Assembly (NCBI GenBank): GCA_964369415.1
Contig: CAYJFP010000002.1
Span: forward strand, 62,001-126,000
Direction: 5' to 3'
DNA from: SIG603 sp964369415
GTDB lineage: Bacteria; Bacillota; Clostridia; Oscillospirales; Acutalibacteraceae
DNA: 64,000 nucleotides
The notes beneath the pieces are model-generated. The model worked only from the letters and a program-made list of their open reading frames with translations. It was not told where the DNA came from and searched no databases. Position numbers and translations under genes: made by a program. Shown here one piece after another: positions 25,975 to 34,252 of this stretch (the first letter of the stretch is position 1; each line of letters starts with the position of its first letter).

Positions 25975-27789
25975 TTATTTGTTCTTTTTCGCCCTTAACT
26001 CTTTTGCAAGAATAGTTTTTCTCATTCTAATTGATTTAGGAGTAACCTCAACTAATTCGTCATCTCCAATAAATTCGATAGATTGTTCAAGGCTTAGAAC
26101 AGAGTGAGGAGTTAGCTTTAAAGCATCGTCAGAACCTGAAGCTCTTGTATTTGAAACGTGTTTTTTCTTACATACATTTACAACTAAATCTTCATTTTTA
26201 GGGTTAGCACCGATTACCATTCCTTCATAAACAGGAACACCGCTTCCGATGAACAATCTTCCTCTTTCTTGTGCTCCGTAAAGACCATAAGAGGTTGTTT
26301 CTCCTGTCTCGAAAACTACTAGTGAACCTTGATTTCTTACAATAATATCGCCCTTATATGGCTCAAATCCTTCAAAAACATGGTTCATAATTCCGTTTCC
26401 GTTTGTATCAGATAGAAACTCTGAACGATAACCCATGAGGCCTCTTGCTGGAATTTTAAACTCAAGGTGAGTCGTTCCAGTGTCTCTAGTTCCCATGTTA
26501 ATAATTTCGGCTTTTCTTGAACCTAATTTCTCCATAACAGCTCCAACATAGTTATCTGGAACTTCTATCATAAGTAATTCCATAGGTTCTAACAGTTCGC
26601 CATCTTTGCTTTTTTTGTAAATAACAGTTGGCCTTGAAACTTGGAATTCATAATTTTGTCTTCTCATTTGTTCGATAAGAACAGATAAGTGAAGCTCTCC
26701 TCTACCTGAAACTTTAAATGTGTCGGCAGAATCAGTTTCTTCAACTCTCATAGCAACATTTGTTTCTACTTCTTTAAATAGTCTGTCTCTGATATTTCTT
26801 GAAGTTACATATTTTCCTTCTTTACCAGCAAAAGGAGAATTGTTAACCATAAACATCATTGAAACTGTTGGCTCATCAATTTTGATAAACGGTAGTGGCT
26901 CGACACAATCGGTGCTACATGCTGTATTTCCGATGTTTATGTCTTGAATACCCGCTATGCAGATTATATCTCCAACTTTAGCGGTTTCGTGTTCAACTCT
27001 CTTTAGTCCTTCAAACTGATATAGTTTAACTACTCTAGCGTTTTTATTCACACCGTCTTCTGCACAAATTGTAACAGTTTGACCTACTTTAAGTCCGCCT
27101 CTTTCAACTCTACCAACACCGATTCTACCTATGAATGGGTCATAGTCAATATTTGAAAATAGAACTTGTAATGGTGCATCAATTTCACCTTTTGGTGCAG
27201 GAATTTCTTTAATAATCGCATCAAATAATGCTGTTAAGTTGTCCGAAGTTTCACTAGGGTCGTTCATTGCATAGCCATCTCTTGAGCTTGCAAATACTAC
27301 TGGAAATTCAAGTTGTTCGTCGTCGGCGCCAAGCTCTATAAACAAATCAAGAACTTCGTCAACAACTTCATGAGGTCTTGCGCCTGGTCTGTCGATTTTA
27401 TTTACAACAACTAAAGGTTTTTTACCAAGCCCTAAAGCCTTTTTAAGAACAAACCTTGTTTGCGGCATACATCCTTCAAAGGCATCTACCAAAAGTAAAA
27501 CTCCGTCAACCATCATAAGGATACGCTCAACTTCTCCTCCGAAGTCGGCATGGCCAGGTGTATCTACAATATTAATTTTTACATCGTCGTACATAACTGC
27601 TGTGTTTTTCGAGAGAATTGTAATTCCTCTCTCTTTTTCTAGGTCGCCTGAGTCCATTACTCTTTCGGCAACTGATTCATTTGTTCTGAAAATTCCACTT
27701 TGTTTGAGCATTTGGTCAACCAAAGTCGTTTTACCGTGGTCAACGTGGGCAATAATTGCTATGTTTCTTAGATCTTCTCTGATATTCAT
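25975..27789 (-). CDS. typA: Ribosome-associated GTPase TypA/BipA
   Basis: Translation-factor GTPase that aids 50S assembly and stress growth. It is 604 residues long, standard. The G1 loop is AHVDHGKTT (15-23), G3 is DTPGHADFGGEVER near 75, and G4 is NKIDRPGA near 128; EF-G-like domains and the BipA C-terminal domain follow. It has a good promoter of its own (27824-27852) with a perfect inverted repeat over the -35 element, so its expression may be regulated. Confidence 0.97.
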   Translation of the reverse strand: MNIREDLRNIAIIAHVDHGKTTLVDQMLKQSGIFRTNESVAERVMDSGDLEKERGITILSKNTAVMYDDVKINIVDTPGHADFGGEVERILMMVDGVLLLVDAFEGCMPQTRFVLKKALGLGKKPLVVVNKIDRPGARPHEVVDEVLDLFIELGADDEQLEFPVVFASSRDGYAMNDPSETSDNLTALFDAIIKEIPAPKGEIDAPLQVLFSNIDYDPFIGRIGVGRVERGGLKVGQTVTICAEDGVNKNARVVKLYQFEGLKRVEHETAKVGDIICIAGIQDINIGNTACSTDCVEPLPFIKIDEPTVSMMFMVNNSPFAGKEGKYVTSRNIRDRLFKEVETNVAMRVEETDSADTFKVSGRGELHLSVLIEQMRRQNYEFQVSRPTVIYKKSKDGELLEPMELLMIEVPDNYVGAVMEKLGSRKAEIINMGTRDTGTTHLEFKIPARGLMGYRSEFLSDTNGNGIMNHVFEGFEPYKGDIIVRNQGSLVVFETGETTSYGLYGAQERGRLFIGSGVPVYEGMVIGANPKNEDLVVNVCKKKHVSNTRASGSDDALKLTPHSVLSLEQSIEFIGDDELVEVTPKSIRMRKTILAKELRAKKNK

Positions 27790-27823
27790 TTTATCTTCCT
27801 TTCAAGTATCCCTTAACCTATGT

Positions 27824-27859
27824 ATTATACCACCTTTTTTAGTATTTGTGAATACTAAA
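27824..27859 (-). promoter_or_regulatory. typA promoter with overlapping inverted repeat
   Basis: Minus-strand -35 TTCACA (27852-27847) and -10 TATAAT (27829-27824) with 17 bases between. A 9-bp perfect inverted repeat (TTTAGTATT-TGTG-AATACTAAA, 27838-27859) covers the -35 element, as an operator would. Confidence 0.65.
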
Positions 27860-27917
27860 TATTACATATTTTAAAAAAGTTAATCCGCAAAATGTAATTT
27901 TTGATATAACAATGTAA

Positions 27918-27948
27918 AAAGAGGAAAGCTAATTAAGCTAACCTCTTT
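27918..27948 (-). terminator. Terminator after upp
   Basis: Stem AAAGAGG/CCTCTTT with further AGCT pairing inside is followed on the minus strand by TTTTTACA, just past the upp stop codon. Confidence 0.8.
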
Positions 27949-27957
27949 AAAATTGAA

Positions 27958-28587
27958 CTATTTTGTTCCAAAAATTCTGTCTCCAGCATCGCCAAGTCCG
28001 GGCAAAATATAACCATTTTCATTTAACTTTTCATCAATAGTTGCGCAGTAAATCTCAACATCATTATGCGCTTCAGACAGCTTTTTAATTCCTTCGGGAG
28101 CTGCGACTATGCATAAAAACTTAATACTTCTTGGATTGTGTTCTTTAACGAAGTTTACAGCATCAACAGCCGAACCACCTGTTGCAAGCATAGGGTCAAG
28201 TACAAAAACATCCCTCTCGTCAATATCCGACGGAAGTTTATTATAGTAAGCAACAGGCTCTAATGTATCGTGATCTCTGTAAAGACCGATATGACCAACT
28301 TTTGCAGATGGAACTAGATTGAGCATTCCGTCAACCATTCCAAGACCTGCCCTTAAAATCGGAACAAAAGCCAGTTTTTTTCCGCCAATTATTTTAGTTG
28401 TAGTCTCCATGAGAGGTGTTTGTGTCTGAGTGTCCACAAGCGGTAAATTTCTAGTAGCTTCATAGCACATTAAAGTTGCAATTTCATTTACAAGCTCTCT
28501 AAAATGCTTTGTTCCTGTGTCTTTATCCCTTAAAAAAGTTAATTTATGTTGGATTAAAGGATGCTTAATTTCTGTTACATTTTTCAT
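27958..28587 (-). CDS. upp: Uracil phosphoribosyltransferase
   Basis: Salvages uracil to UMP. The true protein is 209 residues (start ATG 28587, seven bases after GGAATGGAG), the family's length; an upstream extension has no ribosome-binding site. Signatures: the opening HPLIQHKLTFLRDK, PILRAGLGMVDGM near 75, and the PRPP loop DPMLATGGSAVDA near 130. It has its own leader and terminator, so it is probably monocistronic. No pyrimidine attenuator was recognised. Confidence 0.97.
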   Translation of the reverse strand: MKNVTEIKHPLIQHKLTFLRDKDTGTKHFRELVNEIATLMCYEATRNLPLVDTQTQTPLMETTTKIIGGKKLAFVPILRAGLGMVDGMLNLVPSAKVGHIGLYRDHDTLEPVAYYNKLPSDIDERDVFVLDPMLATGGSAVDAVNFVKEHNPRSIKFLCIVAAPEGIKKLSEAHNDVEIYCATIDEKLNENGYILPGLGDAGDRIFGTK

Positions 28588-28618
28588 TTTAATACTCCAT
28601 TCCGTCGCTGCTTGCGAC
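28585..28618 (-). promoter_or_regulatory. Hairpin-GGAATGGAG module before upp
   Basis: Minus-strand hairpin GTCGC-AAGCA-GCGAC (28618-28604), directly followed by GGAATGGAG (28603-28595), seven bases and the ATG. It is the third strict copy in the window. Confidence 0.6.
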
Positions 28619-28670
28619 ATTGTTATTGATAAAATAATTAATTTTTGCCACATGCCCAAGCAATGATAAG

Positions 28671-28682
28671 GCTATTAATAGC
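28671..28682 (-). repeat. 12-base palindrome between tsaB and upp
   Basis: GCTATTAATAGC is perfectly palindromic and lies midway in the 168-base gap. A promoter for upp was not found with confidence in this gap. Confidence 0.35.
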
Positions 28683-28755
28683 TCATTCTGCAAGTCGAAA
28701 CTTATATGATGACAGTAATATATTTCATTGAACCATTTCAAAACAAAACTCAATT

Positions 28756-29427
28756 TTATCTTAAATTCAATCTATCTCTTTCAGCTTTTGGTAATTGAAT
28801 GTAGAGAGGCGATAAGTTTTCTGTTGAAATTTCAGCCTTGTTTTTAGACGCTAAAAAAAGTGACATCGCCTTAACACTATTCATTTCAACTGACAAAATT
28901 TGGGGCTGATATTCTTCATTTTCATCCACAAAAAGTTTTGCTCCGTCGCCAAAAACCAGTAAATTTTCTTCACCTTTAAGCAATTTTGCTAATTCAGAAA
29001 ATCCCATACAAGAATCTTCGCTTTTTCGTGTAATTACCCCGTCTTTAATACCAAATAATGCCGAATATGCACGGTTACATTTCGCATCGATAATAACACA
29101 TAGTGTATATTCACCTTTCAAATCTCTAGCATTATACGCCAAAGCTTCTAAGGTAGAAACCGATTTACATGGTATATCTTCTCCTACTGCATATCCCTTT
29201 AACCCCGAAACGGCTATTCTCACTCCAGTAAAAGAACCAGGCCCAGTGCAAGCTACTACTCTATCAATCTTTTTTCCTGTTAAGGACAGTGCATGCTGTA
29301 CCATGGGCATAAAGGTTTGACTATGCGTGAGCCCTACGTCTAAAAACAGTTCACACAAAAGTTTGTCGTCTTCAATTACTCCTACACAAGAAGAAACAAG
29401 TGAACTATCCGCTACTAAAGTAACTAT
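28756..29427 (-). CDS. tsaB: tRNA threonylcarbamoyladenosine protein TsaB, AUA start proposed
   Basis: ASKHA-family partner of TsaD and TsaE in making t6A-37 in tRNA. The signature CTGPGSFTGVRI and KGYA lie near residues 60-80. With ordinary starts the gene begins at TTG 29358 and lacks the N-terminal DSS motif; reading back in frame gives VTLVADSSLVSSCVGVIED, the expected opening, with no stop until ATA 29425-29427. That ATA overlaps the tsaE TAG stop and is nine bases after AGGAGG. The full form has 223 residues, close to the norm. An AUA start is rare, so a sequencing error remains possible. tsaD is not in the window. Confidence 0.8.
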   Translation of the reverse strand: MVTLVADSSLVSSCVGVIEDDKLLCELFLDVGLTHSQTFMPMVQHALSLTGKKIDRVVACTGPGSFTGVRIAVSGLKGYAVGEDIPCKSVSTLEALAYNARDLKGEYTLCVIIDAKCNRAYSALFGIKDGVITRKSEDSCMGFSELAKLLKGEENLLVFGDGAKLFVDENEEYQPQILSVEMNSVKAMSLFLASKNKAEISTENLSPLYIQLPKAERDRLNLR

Positions 29428-29855
29428 AAAACTTCACCTCCTGAAATTTGAATAATTCTATCGTTCTCTTTTTCACCTTTTTCAATTTCAATTTCAATTA
29501 TATTTTGTGGAAGAGCTTCAGTAATGTTTTCGCTCCACTCAATAATTAAAACAGCATCTGTTTCTAAGAAATCGAAAAAGCCAACTGAATATAAATCGTC
29601 TATTGAGGTTATTCTATACATATCAAAATGATAAACAAGAAATTTATCTGTAAAATACTCGTTTACAATGGCAAATGTAGGACTTGAAACTACTTCTCCC
29701 GTTCCAAGTGCGTCAACTAGAGCAGAGGTAAAAGCAGTTTTTCCCATTCCCATAGAACCTTTGAAAGCAATTATATCCCGAGGTTTAATAGTTTTTGAAA
29801 GTTCACTCGCTATTTTCTTTGTATCTTCTAAACTTTCACTTAAATATTTCTTCAT
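29424..29855 (-). CDS. tsaE: tRNA threonylcarbamoyladenosine ATPase TsaE
   Basis: P-loop ATPase that drives the TsaBD complex. The 143-residue protein has Walker A GSMGMGKTAF near 33-42 (a methionine-rich variant of GxxGxGKT), SSPTFAIVNEY near 58, and IEWSENI near 103. It lies two bases after fhs and its stop codon overlaps the proposed tsaB start, so the three genes are probably cotranscribed. Confidence 0.94.
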   Translation of the reverse strand: MKKYLSESLEDTKKIASELSKTIKPRDIIAFKGSMGMGKTAFTSALVDALGTGEVVSSPTFAIVNEYFTDKFLVYHFDMYRITSIDDLYSVGFFDFLETDAVLIIEWSENITEALPQNIIEIEIEKGEKENDRIIQISGGEVL

Positions 29856-29857
29856 AA

Positions 29858-31531
29858 TTAGAATAATCCCTGTATTTTAGAATCGGTATCGACATCAATG
29901 TTTTCAGCCGCTGGCTTTTTAGGCAGTCCCGGCATAGTCATTATATCGCCAGCGTATGCAACTACAAATCCCGCACCATTTGAAATTCTTAAGTCTCTAA
30001 CATTAAATGTAAATCCAGATGGCTTACCTAGAAGCATGGCATCATCCGAAAGCGAATACTGTGTTTTTGCTATACAAACAGGTAATTTGTCTCCGCCTAA
30101 AGCTTTAATTTCATTTAAAGCCTTAACAGCTACAGATGAAAAGCTTACATCTTTTGCACCATAAATTGTTTTAGCTATGGCTTCAATTTTCTCTTCAATG
30201 CTTAAATCCAAATCATAAATAGGAGAAAAGTTATTTTCATTATTAGAATCAATTACTTCACAAACCGTCTTGGCTAGTTCGATTCCACCTTCTCCACCTT
30301 TTGCAAAAACTTCGGATAAGGCATATCTAACACCCATTTTTTTACAGAAACTGTCTATCACACCAATTTCTTTGTCTGTATCTGTTCCAAATCTGTTAAT
30401 CGCTACTACAACAGGCACGCCATACTTATTCATATTTTCTATATGCGCTTCCAAATTGCATATCCCTTTTTCAAGTGCTTCGACGTTTTCTTCTTGAAGG
30501 TTAGCTTTTTGAATTCCACCGTTATATTTAAGTGCTCTTACAGTCGCAACAATTACAATACACTCAGGTTTTAAATCGGCTAAACGGCATTTAATGTCGA
30601 GGAATTTTTCAGCTCCTAAGTCAGAGCCAAAACCGGCCTCGGTAATACAGTAATCCGCAAGTTTAAGTGAAAGTTTTGTCGCCCTTACAGAGTTACAACC
30701 GTGTGCAATGTTGGCAAATGGGCCACCGTGCATTATAGCCGGAGTCCCCTCTAATGTTTGGACTAAATTCGGGTCAATCGCATCTTTTAATAAAGCTGCC
30801 ATAGCACCATCGGCTTTAATATCCGCAGCATAAACAGGCTTTCCGTCATAAGTATAGGCAATAAGTATTTTGCCAAGCCTATTTTTAAGATCCATTGCAT
30901 CAGAAGCGAGACAAAGAATAGCCATAACTTCGCTAGCAACCGTTATAATAAAGCCATCTTCTCTTGGTATACCGTTAATTTTACCGCCAAGGCCAACCAA
31001 AACATTTCTAAGCGCTCTGTCATTCATATCAAGACATCGCTTAATTAAAATTCTTCTTTGATCAATATTTAAAACATTTCCTTGCTGTAAGTGATTATCA
31101 AGCATTGCACAACATAGATTGTTCGCCGATGTAATCGCATGCATATCGCCCGTAAAATGAAGATTAATGTCTTCCATAGGCAATACTTGCGAATAACCAC
31201 CACCAGCAGCTCCACCTTTAACACCAAAAACAGGACCTAATGAAGGCTCTCTTAATGCTATTATAGCATTTTTGTTAATTATAGCCATCGCCTGTCCAAG
31301 TCCTACTGTAGTAGTGGTTTTGCCCTCTCCAGCAGGTGTTGGATTAATGGCCGTAACCAAAATCAATTTACCATCTTTGTTGTTTTTAACTCTTTTAAAT
31401 ATAGACTCGTTAAGTTTTGCTTTATATCTTCCATAAAGCTCGAGCTCATCTTCTTTAATTCCTAATGAATTTGCTATATCAGCTATAGGCTTAATTTCAG
31501 CCCTATTTGCGATTTCAATATCTGAAAACAT
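29858..31531 (-). CDS. fhs: Formate-tetrahydrofolate ligase
   Basis: ATP-dependent ligase giving 10-formyltetrahydrofolate, an entry to one-carbon metabolism common in Clostridia. The 557-residue protein is complete; TPAGEGKTTTTVGLGQA near 64-80 is the nucleotide loop, then PSLGPVFGVKGGAAGGGY near 97, and EAGFGSDLGAEKF near 293. It starts with ATG after GGGGTGACTT and is divergent from the rodA/ftsW-type gene. The rest of the Wood-Ljungdahl or glycine route is not in the window. Confidence 0.98.
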   Translation of the reverse strand: MFSDIEIANRAEIKPIADIANSLGIKEDELELYGRYKAKLNESIFKRVKNNKDGKLILVTAINPTPAGEGKTTTTVGLGQAMAIINKNAIIALREPSLGPVFGVKGGAAGGGYSQVLPMEDINLHFTGDMHAITSANNLCCAMLDNHLQQGNVLNIDQRRILIKRCLDMNDRALRNVLVGLGGKINGIPREDGFIITVASEVMAILCLASDAMDLKNRLGKILIAYTYDGKPVYAADIKADGAMAALLKDAIDPNLVQTLEGTPAIMHGGPFANIAHGCNSVRATKLSLKLADYCITEAGFGSDLGAEKFLDIKCRLADLKPECIVIVATVRALKYNGGIQKANLQEENVEALEKGICNLEAHIENMNKYGVPVVVAINRFGTDTDKEIGVIDSFCKKMGVRYALSEVFAKGGEGGIELAKTVCEVIDSNNENNFSPIYDLDLSIEEKIEAIAKTIYGAKDVSFSSVAVKALNEIKALGGDKLPVCIAKTQYSLSDDAMLLGKPSGFTFNVRDLRISNGAGFVVAYAGDIMTMPGLPKKPAAENIDVDTDSKIQGLF

Positions 31532-31608
31532 AAGTCACCCCAAATAATATATTTTCTTTTAATTGTATTATAAATAAGAGGATTAGTAAAGAGAAAATAA
31601 CAAATTTG

Positions 31609-31637
31609 TTGAAGAAATTGAAAATATATGTTATAAT
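31609..31637 (+). promoter_or_regulatory. Promoter of the rodA-type gene
   Basis: TTGAAG (31609-31614) and TATAAT (31632-31637) with 17 bases between, with an extended TGT before the -10. Confidence 0.75.
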
Positions 31638-31700
31638 AAAACTCATTTTAGTGCCTAATTAATACAATAATTTTATTTATATAGAAAGAATTGATAAACC

Positions 31701-32912
31701 ATGAAAAAAAATAGAGCTTTTTCCAGCTTAATAGATTACTATAAGCGTGCAGATAAAATAACTTGGTTAGTGATAATTATTGTCACTGCCGTCAGCCTTT
31801 TAATGCTACAAAGTGTTTCAAGGGCAACTAACGAAAACTACTATCAAGTTCAGTTAATGGCGATAGGACTTGGAACTTTTGCCGCTATTATTATGACTTT
31901 TATTGATTATGCCACATTAGCAAATTATTGGATTTTAATTGCGACAGGTTCGGTTTTAATTATGATTTACACAATGCTTTTTGGTGTGAACATATCGGGA
32001 AGTGGTGGCGTTAGTGCAACTGCTTGGATTGAAATAGCCGGTTCTTCACTTCAGCCATCTGAATTTGTTAAAATTGCATTTTTACTTACTTACTCAAAAC
32101 ACATTCAAATTAACAAAAACAAAGGAATACTTAACAATCCTATCAATGTTTTCATGCTAGGTGTTCATGCTATCGTCCCGATTATTCTTTGCAGTTTACA
32201 GGGCGATGACGGTGCTGGTGTTGTGTTTTTCTTTATGTTTGTTTTTATGACTTATGCCGCTGGAGTTCATGTGCGTTACTTCATCATTTTAGGTCTTCTT
32301 CTTATTATTTCTCTGCCGCTTATTTGGAATTTTGTCTTAAGTGAATACCAAGTTTTAAGATTCAGCTCAGTATATAATTTAGATGACCCTGAAGTAGCTA
32401 TTAATGAAGGTTATCAGCAATATCAAGCACGAATTTCAATAGGCAGTGGTGGACTTTTAGGACAAGGCTTGTTTGAAGGCGCAAGAGTTGAGTCTAACCT
32501 TGTAACTTTCCAGCATAGCGACTTTATCTTCTCTGTTATTGGTGAAGAGCTCGGTTTTGTCGGCTCTGTTGCTATTATAGTCTTGCTTCTTGTTGTAATG
32601 ATGAGAATTATTCGCATTGCAAATTTTTCAAGAGATACAATGGGAAAAGTTATTTGCTATGGATTTTTAGGACTTATCGCCACTCAAACCATCGCAAACA
32701 TCGGAATGTGCCTTGCACTTTTACCAGTTATGGGTGTTACCCTACCGTTTTTCAGTGCTGGAGGTACTTCTGCTATTTCTATGTACTTTATGATTGGTCT
32801 AATTCAAAGTGTTTATATGCACAAAGATTACAAAGATGGAATAAGGCTGAAATACAGAAATATTGAGACTTATTCATACTCTAAACTTAGAAAAATAGGT
32901 CTTTCACAATAA
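31701..32912 (+). CDS. rodA: SEDS peptidoglycan polymerase, RodA/FtsW family
   Basis: Membrane glycosyltransferase that polymerises lipid II, working with a class B penicillin-binding protein. It is 403 residues with about ten membrane segments. The family signatures are visible: W near 110 in ATAWIEIAGSSLQPSEFVK, GLLGQGLFEGARVES near 248, and TLPFFSAGGTSAI near 340 (the usual PFxSxGG block). SEFVKIAF contains the conserved Glu-Lys. Whether RodA (elongation) or FtsW/SpoVE is meant cannot be settled here; the window contains an elongation-type PBP2 at 48222. A bidirectional terminator follows. Confidence 0.88.
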   Translation: MKKNRAFSSLIDYYKRADKITWLVIIIVTAVSLLMLQSVSRATNENYYQVQLMAIGLGTFAAIIMTFIDYATLANYWILIATGSVLIMIYTMLFGVNISGSGGVSATAWIEIAGSSLQPSEFVKIAFLLTYSKHIQINKNKGILNNPINVFMLGVHAIVPIILCSLQGDDGAGVVFFFMFVFMTYAAGVHVRYFIILGLLLIISLPLIWNFVLSEYQVLRFSSVYNLDDPEVAINEGYQQYQARISIGSGGLLGQGLFEGARVESNLVTFQHSDFIFSVIGEELGFVGSVAIIVLLLVVMMRIIRIANFSRDTMGKVICYGFLGLIATQTIANIGMCLALLPVMGVTLPFFSAGGTSAISMYFMIGLIQSVYMHKDYKDGIRLKYRNIETYSYSKLRKIGLSQ

Positions 32913-32923
32913 CTAAAATAGAT

Positions 32924-32954
32924 AAAAGCGGAAAGTAATTTGCTTTCCGCTTTT
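32924..32954. terminator. Bidirectional terminator after rodA-type gene
   Basis: A 12-bp stem (AAAAGCGGAAAG with CTTTCCGCTTTT) with a 7-base loop, then ATTTTT on the plus strand. It lies between convergent genes. Confidence 0.9.
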
Positions 32955-32958
32955 ATTT

Positions 32959-34008
32959 TTATAAATTTTTGATATATTTTTTAAATTCAGGTAGCATTCC
33001 GATTCTATCGGGTACATGCGGTGGCATTTGAAGGATATCGTGCCCTGGAAGTTCGTTTCCTTCGACTAAAACTGGCCCTGTAGGTGTCACTGCAACATCC
33101 CATCCTACATATCCCATTTCTGGAACAATTTGCGCACACTCTTTTACAAAATCAATGCACTCCTCCCACATCGGTATTTTAACTCCTTTAATCGGGTATC
33201 CAGTATTAGGATGATTTTCGTAAGTAATTCTATCTTTATCATATGCAACATGGCTTATAATTCCTGTTTTTAAGTCTATAGGTGCGCACATACCGCCGGC
33301 ATTGATGTTATCAACAGCTCTTTCGCCGTTTCCGATTCTAATAAATGCGTAAATCAGATTTCCAACACCTTCAGAATAAACGGTAACTATTCTAAGCGTA
33401 TTTACAGACTTTGGATTAATTTTGTTAATTTCATCATGCTGCTCTATGACTTCTTCCACTATTCTTGAAGGAAGTGGATTTATATAATCATAGAGTTCAT
33501 CAAGGCTTTTATAATCTTTTACATAGAGTTTTTCTACGCCAATCCCACAGCTTTCATTAGATGGCTTTACAATTAGCTGAGTCTTATTCTCCATGAATTT
33601 CATAAAATCTTCTTTAGTAGAATTTGGCATAAACAGCCAGTCTCTTTTTAAAAACTTGGAAAACTTAGGATAAAGCTTATCTTTATTAAGAAAGATATAA
33701 TAAAAATCGGGATGATTTTTTGCCCTTGCTATCGCATTGTTTATCCCTCTTGTCACATAGGTTTCCCTCTGCTTTTTATTCAAAAGATACCATTCACAAA
33801 GCAAGTAATCTTTGTATCCTGCTCCATATCTAAGTCCACAGTGAACTATGTCAAAAAACAGACCAATCCTATTTTTACCACAAATTTTGTGAACAGTCCC
33901 AACAGTTTTAAATAGATTTTTGTAATCCATATAAAAAATACATTTAATCAAATATTTTAATTTTTTAAACATTCTTATGACCTTGTCATGCTTTTTATAT
34001 AAAAACAT
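32959..34008 (-). CDS. Sugar-transfer-associated ATP-grasp protein
   Basis: A 349-residue ATP-grasp protein of the ATPgrasp_ST type, a family often linked to polysaccharide or cell-surface biosynthesis. Residues about 115-345 carry the fold, with the Lys-containing loop LIVKPSNESCGIGVEKLY near 153-170, RIVEEVIEQHDEI near 192, TLRIVTVYSEG near 218, and the metal site near LVEGNELPGHD around 320. The N-terminal 90 residues are basic with the DYKNLFKTVGTVHKICGK motif. A later ATG at 33972 has the better-spaced AAGG and may be the true start. Substrate unknown; no capsule genes are adjacent. Confidence 0.75.
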   Translation of the reverse strand: MFLYKKHDKVIRMFKKLKYLIKCIFYMDYKNLFKTVGTVHKICGKNRIGLFFDIVHCGLRYGAGYKDYLLCEWYLLNKKQRETYVTRGINNAIARAKNHPDFYYIFLNKDKLYPKFSKFLKRDWLFMPNSTKEDFMKFMENKTQLIVKPSNESCGIGVEKLYVKDYKSLDELYDYINPLPSRIVEEVIEQHDEINKINPKSVNTLRIVTVYSEGVGNLIYAFIRIGNGERAVDNINAGGMCAPIDLKTGIISHVAYDKDRITYENHPNTGYPIKGVKIPMWEECIDFVKECAQIVPEMGYVGWDVAVTPTGPVLVEGNELPGHDILQMPPHVPDRIGMLPEFKKYIKNL

Positions 34009-34027
34009 GCCTCTCTCTTATTTTTGC

Positions 34028-34252
34028 TTACTCTTTAGAAACTATATTACTTAATCTTTTATTTAAATTTTCTTTTCTTCGTTTAGTTTCCTCAGTATTT
34101 ACCATGATTTTGCCATTGTCGTCAATTTCAATTACATCACCCGATTTAGCTCCTTTATGCATTTCGGATGTTTCAATAGCAAAAAAGCTTTTATTTTTAT
34201 CTTCACAAATAAAGTATTTGCCCTCTTCTCTGTCAATTATAAGTTTTTTCAT
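34028..34252 (-). CDS. DUF3006-domain protein
   Basis: A 74-residue soluble protein. LIIDREEGKYFICEDKNK and the GDVIEIDDNG block match DUF3006, a small beta-rich family frequently encoded beside ComEC-like lactamase-fold genes. ATG 34252 is chosen, six bases after GAAGGAG. It overlaps the end of the upstream ComEC-like gene by 20 bases, indicating coupled translation. Function unknown; a partner or regulator of the neighbour is inferred. Confidence 0.75.
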   Translation of the reverse strand: MKKLIIDREEGKYFICEDKNKSFFAIETSEMHKGAKSGDVIEIDDNGKIMVNTEETKRRKENLNKRLSNIVSKE

